From: Neocallimastix lanati (nom. inval.)
Taxonomy: Eukaryota; Neocallimastigomycota; Neocallimastigomycetes; Neocallimastigales; Neocallimastigaceae
Direction of reading: 5' to 3'
DNA length: 64,000 nucleotides
Assembly: GCA_016946835.1 (NCBI GenBank)
Contig: JACVTC010000015.1
Coordinates: 1,622,501-1,686,500 of the forward strand
Each line of letters starts with the position of its first letter. Within the stretch, counting starts at the first letter, position 1. Below, piece after piece: positions 58,130 to 64,000 of this stretch. The notes under the pieces are model-generated. The model did not search any database. It saw only the letters and a program-made list of their open reading frames with translations, and had not been told where the DNA came from. Made by a program: the position numbers and the translations under genes.

Positions 58130-58800
58130 AAAATTTTCAATGAAGCTATCAACAGTAATGAAAAGAAAGAATGGTTAACAGCAATCAAAAATGAACTTGA
58201 TAACTTATATGCAAATAAAATAATGATATTCACTAAAAGAATTACAAAAAATACCAACATAATATCTTCAAAATGGGTATTCACTGTAAAAAGAGATGAA
58301 AACAACAATATCACTAAATATAAAGCAAGATTAGTAGTCAGGGGCTACAAACAACAAAAAGGTATCGATTATGACATTCTTATTCACCAACACTTAATAC
58401 AGATAGCATAAAACTAATAACTGCCTTGCCACTAAATTCAAGTGAAATATCCAACAACTGGACATAAAAGCAGCATACTTAAATGTAAACATTGACAAAA
58501 CATTATACATCCAAATTCCAAAAGGAGATAAAATTCTCAAAAGAGGTTTCTGGAGATTAAATAGGACACTTTACTGTTTAAAGTAGGCCGGAAGACAATG
58601 GTTTCTTACTATCTCAAAATTCCTTAGAGAAAAAGGATATACGCAATTGAGTTCAGAACCATGCATCTTTAAAAAGGTAATCAATAATAAGCTTGACGAC
58701 ATGATGATTACCGGAAACAATCGAGAAATAAGAAACATAATAAGCAAACTAAAGAAAAGATTCAAAATATCAAATTGTGAACCTCTAAGATATATACTAT
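58130..58800 (+). pseudogene. copia-3 reverse transcriptase, broken
   Basis: NEAINSNEKKEWLTAIKNEL starts the domain (58138-58200). SSKWVFTVKRDENNN and ARLVVRGYKQQKGIDYD follow (58265-58376), then a frame change. YCLK-stop-AGRQWF lies at 58572-58605; relatives have Gln at that position and the codon is TAG. LDDMMITG (about 58692-58715) is the active-site DD, but the preceding Tyr-Val pair is lost by a short deletion. The enzyme cannot be active. Confidence 0.8.
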
Positions 58801-59129
58801 GAATAAAAATAGAAAAAGATCACAACAATTACATAATATCTCAAACTCACACAATAAACACCTTGAAAAATACAATATTACAAATATCAAAAAACAATCT
58901 ACACCATGTACAGGCGACAATCTAATGTCAGAGAACAAAAAACCATTTAACACAACGATATTCAAAAGTGCAATTGGATCGCAAATATACATTGCAAAAA
59001 TTTCATGCCCAGACATTAGTTTCCCCTTTCATAAAATAGAAAAAAATCAAAATCCCTTACCGTATCAGATTGGAACAAAGTACTGAATATATTCAAATAC
59101 CTAAACGCTACTAAAGATTACTAGCTAAG

Positions 59130-59600
59130 ATACAATGGAAAAGGGAACTTTATTGGATAAACCGACTCTGATTTTTCAAGAAATCTTGAAGATAGAAAAT
59201 CTACCTCAGGACACATAACACAAATGGGAAACTCAACAATATGTTGGGGATCTAAGAAGCTGTCCATCGTAGCCACTAATACTACCGAAGCCGAATATAT
59301 AGCCACTTCCGAATTCGTAAAAAAAAGGTACTTTGGATAAGAAACATCCAGAATTACTTAATTTTAAACAACCAATAACAATATTCACAGATAATACATC
59401 AAGCTTAAAAACAATAAAAAACGTTGAATTAGCAGCATATTAAAACATCTTTCAATAAAATATTACTTTAACAAAGACAATATTAATCGAAATAAAAAGA
59501 ATCTAAAATATATTTCAACCGACGAAATGCTTGCTGATACATTAACAAAAAATCAAAATGGAAGTCAAATAAAGAAATTTACCAAAAAGATATTCGAAAT
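59130..59600 (+). pseudogene. copia-3 RNase H, broken
   Basis: TDSDFSRNLEDRKSTSGHIT then CWGSKKLSIVATNTTEAEYI (59163-59300) is the copia RNase H signature. LADTLTKNQNG (about 59530-59562) is its usual C-terminal motif. A TAA precedes TDSDF, and several stops occur between 59338 and 59460. Confidence 0.8.
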
Positions 59601-59770
59601 GAATAATAATATTAATTACAAAATAAACATAATTACCATTATAACATAGACAATAATAACAATATAAATAAAAGAAAATTTAATAGTAAATTTAACAATT
59701 GTAATAAATACTAAAAAATAATAAACTAATAATTCCAAACTAATATTTTAATCGTATTAAAAATATGTTT

Positions 59771-59780
59771 GAGGGGGAAA
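59771..59780 (+). promoter_or_regulatory. Polypurine tract of copia-3
   Basis: GAGGGGGAAA directly abuts the 3' LTR start. In LTR elements this purine run primes plus-strand DNA synthesis. A similar AAGGGGGAA tract precedes the unrelated LTR at 5584. Confidence 0.85.
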
Positions 59781-60070
59781 TGTTATAAATGTTGATTAAA
59801 AAATATTAAAATTAAATATTAGAAATAAATAAATTAAAATTCGTAATTTAATTAAAGTATTATCAATTATTTATATAAATTTGTAATTAAATTTATTGGC
59901 AATTTTTTATGTAAATTAGAAATAGTTTTGATCAAATATAAATAATATCAAGCCACAACATGTATATAAATATCATTAATTTTATCCTAATTTTATATCC
60001 TTTTAATTACCTTATTAGTTTATAAATAATAAATAAATAAATAAATAAATTTTATATATTATATTTATTA
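59781..60070 (+). repeat. 3' LTR of copia-3
   Basis: 290 bp, starting TGTTATAAATGTTGATT and ending TATATTTATTA, followed by the ATTAC target duplication. It differs from the 5' LTR by a few substitutions and loss of some AAAT units. Confidence 0.9.
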
Positions 60071-60247
60071 ATTACAGAATATTTTTTATATTACAAAAAA
60101 AAAAAAAAGAATTAATGATATAAATAAATATTATTTGCCAATTAAAAACATAATAATATTTAAAATAGTAATGTGAAATAAAAAATAACATTCAAAATTA
60201 AAGTGCATAAAAAAATTTAGAAAAAAGTTCTTAAGCAACGAAATATC

Positions 60248-60318
60248 ATTTCAATCGGTACTCGAACCCGCAATCTTCAGATCCTAAGTCTGACGCATTA
60301 TCCACTTACCAAATAAAA
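60248..60318 (-). pseudogene. Degenerate tRNA-like gene, anticodon UAG if folded, class I shape
   Basis: Directly 3' of tRNA-Glu on the same strand. The anticodon arm is good: TCAGA, loop CTTAGGA, TCTGA. A short D stem (GTA with TGC) encloses AGTGGATAA, and the T loop reads GGGTTCGAGTACC with a mismatch at its closing pair (G-A). The acceptor stem pairs poorly (about three of seven). Read literally the anticodon is UAG (Leu), yet there is no long variable arm as Leu tRNAs need. It is most likely a decayed tRNA of another family, or a mutated copy. Confidence 0.5.
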
Positions 60319-60319
60319 A
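60315..60319 (-). terminator. T5 Pol III terminator after tRNA-Glu
   Basis: CTTTTTATTT follows the tRNA-Glu discriminator base on the minus strand. A run of five T is enough for RNA polymerase III termination. It also means the tRNA-like sequence beyond it is not part of the same primary transcript unless read-through occurs. Confidence 0.6.
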
Positions 60320-60320
60320 G

Positions 60321-60392
60321 CTCCGCACCGGGGAATCGAACCCCGGCCGCCACGGTGAGAGCGTGGAATCCAAGCCACTGGACCAGTGCGGA
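60321..60392 (-). tRNA. tRNA-Glu(CUC)
   Basis: 72 nt. The acceptor TCCGCAC pairs with GTGCGGA and the discriminator is G. The anticodon stem CCACG/CGTGG encloses CTCTCAC, anticodon CUC. The T arm CCGGGGTTCGATTCCCCGG pairs fully. The D arm (TGGTCCAGTGGCTTGGATT) and the internal A and B promoter boxes are normal. Its sequence is close to tRNA-Glu genes of other fungi. It is an island of high G+C in AT DNA. Copia-3 lies 250 bp away on its 3' side, not in the 5' window favoured by yeast Ty1. Confidence 0.95.
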
Positions 60393-61308
60393 AAGATTAT
60401 ACTTCCTTTGGTAAAGAATGAATTAATAACCTTTATTTTATTATTAATAATTCTTTACTAAATTGTACTTTCCTATATTCTTCATAACCTAAACCTCATT
60501 GTAAATTTAATTTATTTTGATATAAATTAATTTACACTTGTAAATAATGTAAATAAATTTTAATTAATTACTTTATTGTTATATTATTAAATATATGTAT
60601 ATATTAAAATACAATTGTAAATATTAAAATTATACTTTTAAGATACTAAATTATTAAAATTATTAATTAAATATTATTCTAAAAATTATTATAAATTATT
60701 AATATTATAAAATTATTAAAATTATTAAATATTATTATAAAAATTTATTTATTATAACTATTAAATATTATTATAAAATTATTAAGATTATTAATTAAAT
60801 TTATTATTAAAAATTATTATTAAAAATTATTACTTATTATAAAAATTATTATTTAAATATTATCAAATTTATTAATTAAATATTATAAAAATTTTATTTT
60901 ATTTTGAAAATAATTACAAGTATTATTTAAAATAATTAAAGATTATTAAATTTATTATATTAATCTTTAAAAACAATTTATTTAACTTAAAAATATCAAA
61001 GAAAATAGTAAAAACTATTTTCTATATATTTATTTTATAATTATTTTTAATTAAATTATATTTGAATATTATATTATTATATTTATAAAAATTAAAACAA
61101 AAATGAATTATTGATATAAAATTAATTCAATAATTCTATAAAATTACTTAAATTATAAACAATTAATTATACTTTAAATTTATATAAATATTGTAACAAT
61201 TTCTTAAAAATTAAATATGTGTACTTTAAATAAAAAGTTTTATATTAATAAAAAAAAAATAAATAAATAACTTTTAAAAAAAGAATTTTTTTTTTTTTTT
61301 TTTTTTTT
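60393..61308. other. AT-rich DNA, no gene seen
   Basis: The first 20 bases upstream of tRNA-Glu (CCTTTGGTAAAGAATGAA, about 60406-60423) recur at 61388-61405. The rest is TTATTAAAATTATTAA-type sequence with no signals. Confidence 0.5.
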
Positions 61309-61360
61309 ATTTAAAATCAAAGCAGGGTAATACCCGTCCCCCCCCTGCTTGATTTTAAAT
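61309..61360. repeat. GC-cored hairpin
   Basis: ATTTAAAATCAAAGCAGGG pairs with CCCTGCTTGATTTTAAAT (one bulged A) around a loop holding TAATACCCGTCC and a C-run of up to nine. GGGTAATACCC at its tip is a second small palindrome. A T-run of about 26 (61283-61308) abuts its left side. Confidence 0.7.
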
Positions 61361-62027
61361 ATCTAAGTGTCAACCCCGAGTCTACCACCTTTGATAAAGA
61401 ATGAAGTAATAAATTGATTCTTATTAAAAACCTTTTAATATAGTCAAGGTGAATTTTAAAATATTAATAAATTTATGTATTCTTTACATTAATAATTTTA
61501 CTATATTATTTGATCTGAAAATTTAAGTTTATACATAAAATTTAATTTAAATTTATGTTCATTCCTTATAAAGGTAAATTAAATTTATGAGAGTTTAGCA
61601 ATAACATAGTACTAATTACTTTTAGTATTATTTTTCTAAATAAGGAATAATTCCTGTATATAAACAACTTAAATAACTTTATCAATATTTCTGTCTTTCG
61701 AATTAAGAAATAATTGAAATGAAAGAAATAAATAAAATAAAATTTTCTGTATTTAAAATTGTAAAAGATTTTTCATATATTAATAAATGTATTTTATTTT
61801 CTATTATGTCATTCAAATTAATATATAAGATTACATATTAAATTAGTATCAAAATTAAGTTAAAGTATTCAATTTTATTGTAATACTGCTTCTCTTTTTT
61901 TTGTTTAATTCTTATCTATAATGCATCTTTTATATTATAGATTTATTTTGGTTAATTTGAATATTAGGAAATAATAAAATTTCTATTTATTACAATAAGG
62001 AAATAATCAATAAGATTTAAAAATCTA

Positions 62028-62120
62028 TTGTTTTTCCATCTCTTCAACTACTTCCAGAGGCTTTGCTACTTTTATATCTTCAAAAAGATATAAATTGACT
62101 ACCTTGGAACCCCTTTTTAG
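62028..62120 (-). pseudogene. Coding-like C-terminal fragment
   Basis: The minus frame reads LLKRGSKVVNLYLFEDIKVA then KPLEVVEEMEKQ and a TAG. Upstream it runs into a Phe/Ile/Tyr string made from a 42-bp AAATAAAATAAATAA-type tandem repeat (about 62185-62365). It is probably the end of a gene broken by repeat expansion. The product is not recognised. Confidence 0.35.
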
Positions 62121-62184
62121 GAGAGAGAGAAAAAAAAAAAAAGAAAAAAAAATAGAAATAATAAAAATAAATAAATAAAAAAAA

Positions 62185-62365
62185 AAAATAAAATAAATAA
62201 ATAAAAATAATAATAAAAATAAAATAAAATAAAATAAATAAATAAAAATAATAATAAAAATAAAATAAAAATAAAATAAATAAATAAAAATAATAATAAA
62301 AATAAAATAAAAATAAAATAAATAAATAAAAATAATAATAAAAATAAAATAAAAATTAAAATAAA
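62185..62365 (+). repeat. 42-bp tandem repeat, about four copies
   Basis: The units consist of AAATAAATAAAAATAATAAT plus AAAAATAAAATAAA-type sequence. They translate on the minus strand as repeated YLFYFYFIFIII, which is not a credible protein. Confidence 0.75.
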
Positions 62366-62464
62366 AATATAATAAATAAATAAAAATTATTGTGAAAGAA
62401 TAAAATTTTTTTTTGTGTTTTAATATTATATAATTTTTTTTTTTTTGAATTCCTCGAACCATAA

Positions 62465-62575
62465 CACCTTTGATACAATACAGCTAGAAATACTCAAGAA
62501 AATTAACAAAAGAGAAAATCCTGTTGAAATTATAACTGAATTGAAATCTCAATTTCAGTTATTTACATTTCAATA
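62465..62575 (+). pseudogene. Coding-like fragment, possible last exon
   Basis: The plus frame reads TFDTIQLEILKKINKRENPV then EIITELKSQFQLFTFQ and a TAA (about 62569-62571). The composition is typical of protein (amphipathic, Glu/Lys/Gln). No start is seen; a T-run and GAATTCCTCG lie just upstream, so it may be a terminal exon or a remnant. Confidence 0.4.
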
Positions 62576-62737
62576 ATTAAAAATATTATTTATTTAATTA
62601 TAAATAATATATATATTTAAATAGCTAATAATTAATATAAATTCTTGTTTAATATTTAAAGGGTTATCTTAGGCCTAATAATTCTGAGAATATTAATAAA
62701 TAAGGTTTATATTAATAATTAATTTCAATGATACATT

Positions 62738-62749
62738 TGACGTCACGTG
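62738..62749 (+). promoter_or_regulatory. TGACGTCA overlapping CACGTG
   Basis: TGACGTCACGTG combines a perfect CRE/ATF palindrome with an E-box. Both are known fungal bZIP/bHLH sites. No gene start is evident nearby, so function is open. Confidence 0.4.
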
Positions 62750-64000
62750 TATTTTATTTATATTATGTTTTTATATATGTTTACAACATATCTATATTAA
62801 ATTCAATTATTCAAATTAATTATATAATTAAATTTATCCTTATATTTTATTAGTATTTATATTACTATATTATTACTATCTTATAATTAAATATTATTAT
62901 TATGTAACTTACAAAGTATAAAAGAAAGATGTAAAAATCTATCTTTTATGTTCTTTGTAAGGTTATTGTAAAATTACCTTAATAGTAATATATTATAGAT
63001 ATTTTATTATTAAATAAAATCAATAAATTTAAAATCAAATTAATTTGATAATTCTAATTATCAAAGTTTATTATAAATAAATTTTTATTAAACTAAACAT
63101 TTAAATATTTATTATTATTATTATATATCTATATAGTATATTACTATATAGACATATCGACTTAGTGAATATTTTTATTAAAACATATTATTTTATTTAA
63201 ATTTAAATTATAAATTATATCAAAATCTTAACAAATCCTATAATAATATAGTGAAAAATAATTACAATATATAATATACTAAATCATTATATAAATAGAT
63301 TAAAAATTAATTAGACAGCCAATAATATTCAAGATAAAATTAATTAATAAATTTAAAAGAAGAGAATGAAATAAAAGTTAAAGAGAGAGTTTTTCTTGTT
63401 GTTTTAAAAATTCTAATTGAGTAAAATAATAGTTTTAGAGAACTTATAGTTTAGTTTAAATAATTAAGTAATTACTTATAGTTAAAGGATAAGAGTTGAA
63501 TCCTACAATTATAAGTAAAATTATTATTAAGATATTAATATAAATTGAATTATTAGAGATAGATAAAAATCATTATATTCAGAGGAATATAAATATAATT
63601 GTAATAATTTATGTAAAATAAATAAATAAATAAAAACAAGATTTAAAAAGAAATAAATAAATTTTATTATTTGTGTAAATTATTATTTATTATCTTTGAG
63701 TTGGAATATATTATTTTACAAATTCCCTATTTGCTCGACCTCGTTATAAATAGAAATCTGATACTTTATTACTTATATTGTATCACCTTTGATACGGGGT
63801 GTCACTAAATACCTTGTATTTCCTATTAAATACTCTTAATAATAATAAAATAAAATTATTATTAAATATTCTTATTAAAATCTTTTATTAATATCAAATA
63901 TAATAAAAATTATTATTAAATATTCTTATAAATTTCTTTTATTAATATTAAATATAATAAAAATTATTATTAAATATTCTTATAAAATTCTTTTATTAAT
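62750..64000. other. AT-rich DNA to the right edge
   Basis: No gene is seen. An imperfect hairpin lies at about 62908-62963 (CTTACAAAG with CTTTGTAAG at its ends). A small island GCTCGACCTCGTTATAAATA lies at 63732-63751, and a short GATACGGGGTGTCACTAAAT island at 63791-63810. The last 170 bp repeat TATTATTAAATATTCTTAT-type units. Confidence 0.5.

Larger units (their letters stand above)
54620..60070 (+). mobile_element. Ty1/copia retrotransposon (copia-3), full length but inactive
   Basis: Two LTRs (54620-54921, 59781-60070) flank an internal region with gag, protease, integrase, reverse transcriptase and RNase H in copia order on the plus strand. A 5-bp direct repeat ATTAC (54615-54619 and 60071-60075) flanks it as a target-site duplication. 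A polypurine tract GAGGGGGAAA (59771-59780) touches the 3' LTR. The LTRs are about 95% alike by eye (a few substitutions and short indels in 290-302 bp), so the insertion is fairly recent. The coding region has many stops and frameshifts. It has far fewer homopolymer insertions than copia-1 and copia-2, in line with being younger. Confidence 0.92.
61386..63794 (+). repeat. Dispersed word CACCTTTGATA, three copies
   Basis: Exact copies lie at 61386-61396, 62465-62475 and 63784-63794. The first continues AAGAATGAAGTAATAA, resembling the 5' flank of tRNA-Glu. The region between the copies is AT-rich with no clear gene. Three copies of an 11-mer with four G/C bases in 2.4 kb of such DNA is more than expected by chance. 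Confidence 0.45.

Noticed and set aside
54944-59600. Reassigned genetic code (TAA/TAG read as Gln, as in some rumen ciliates)
   Set aside because: The intact genes (7.5-kb and 2.7-kb ankyrin ORFs, CPBP gene) use CAA for Gln and contain no internal TAA/TAG; stops occur only in decayed elements and include TGA.
54620-60392. Ty1-style targeting upstream of a tRNA gene
   Set aside because: The element lies on the 3' side of tRNA-Glu, about 250 bp away, not in the usual 5' window; one case cannot show targeting.
62025-62462. 145-residue minus-strand ORF as one protein
   Set aside because: Most of it translates a 42-bp AT repeat; only the last 30 residues look coding, and these are listed separately.
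1-64000. Mitochondrial DNA because of extreme AT content
   Set aside because: No respiratory or rRNA genes are present, nuclear-type LTR elements are, and anaerobic fungi lack a mitochondrial genome.

Overview
This window looks like nuclear DNA of an anaerobic gut fungus (Neocallimastigomycota, the Piromyces/Neocallimastix/Anaeromyces group). The evidence is roughly 85% A+T by eye, very long A/T homopolymers, giant genes of near-identical 39-residue ankyrin repeats rich in Asn/Ile/Lys, a eukaryotic tRNA gene, likely short introns, and several decayed Ty1/copia retrotransposons. The organism is an inference; another extremely AT-rich eukaryote is possible. The standard genetic code fits the intact genes.

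Layout. 1-3.2 kb: a decayed copia element on the minus strand. 3.4-5.9 kb: LTR remnants of another family. 5.9-15.6 kb: non-coding, dominated by a 3.4-kb satellite with a 40-bp unit (about 8.53-12.0 kb). 15.69-16.95 kb: an intact CPBP/CAAX-protease-like membrane protein gene, the only ordinary conserved gene here. 17-19.2 kb: simple repeats and one doubtful ORF. 19.2-22.05 kb: a second decayed copia element. 23.6-31.1 kb: a 2492-residue ankyrin protein ending in a trypsin-like peptidase. 34.8-36.0 kb: a decayed unknown gene. 37.8-40.5 kb: a 905-residue ankyrin protein without a peptidase. 48.0-50.5 kb: an ankyrin ORF (325 residues) and a peptidase ORF (355 residues) that can be read as one spliced ankyrin-peptidase gene through a 25-nt exon. 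53.06-53.51 kb: a perfect inverted repeat with 205-bp arms. 54.62-60.07 kb: a full-length but broken copia element with LTRs and a 5-bp target duplication. 60.25-60.39 kb: a degenerate tRNA-like sequence and an intact tRNA-Glu(CUC). 60.4-64 kb: AT-rich DNA with hairpins and short coding-like fragments.

How the parts relate. The three ankyrin genes lie on the minus strand within 27 kb, have related N-termini and share a long 5' flanking module. Copies of that module without a gene occur at about 44.2-44.6 and 51.0-51.5 kb, so the locus appears to expand by segmental duplication. None has a signal peptide, so cytosolic proteins are expected: a long ankyrin recognition surface joined to an intracellular serine peptidase with an intact His-Asp-Ser set. 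This cluster is the best candidate for an undescribed system. A sensor-protease role, for example in self/non-self recognition or effector targeting, is only a hypothesis. The rest of the window is mostly repeat turnover: retrotransposons decaying through stops at Trp/Gln/Arg positions and through homopolymer growth inside Lys codons.
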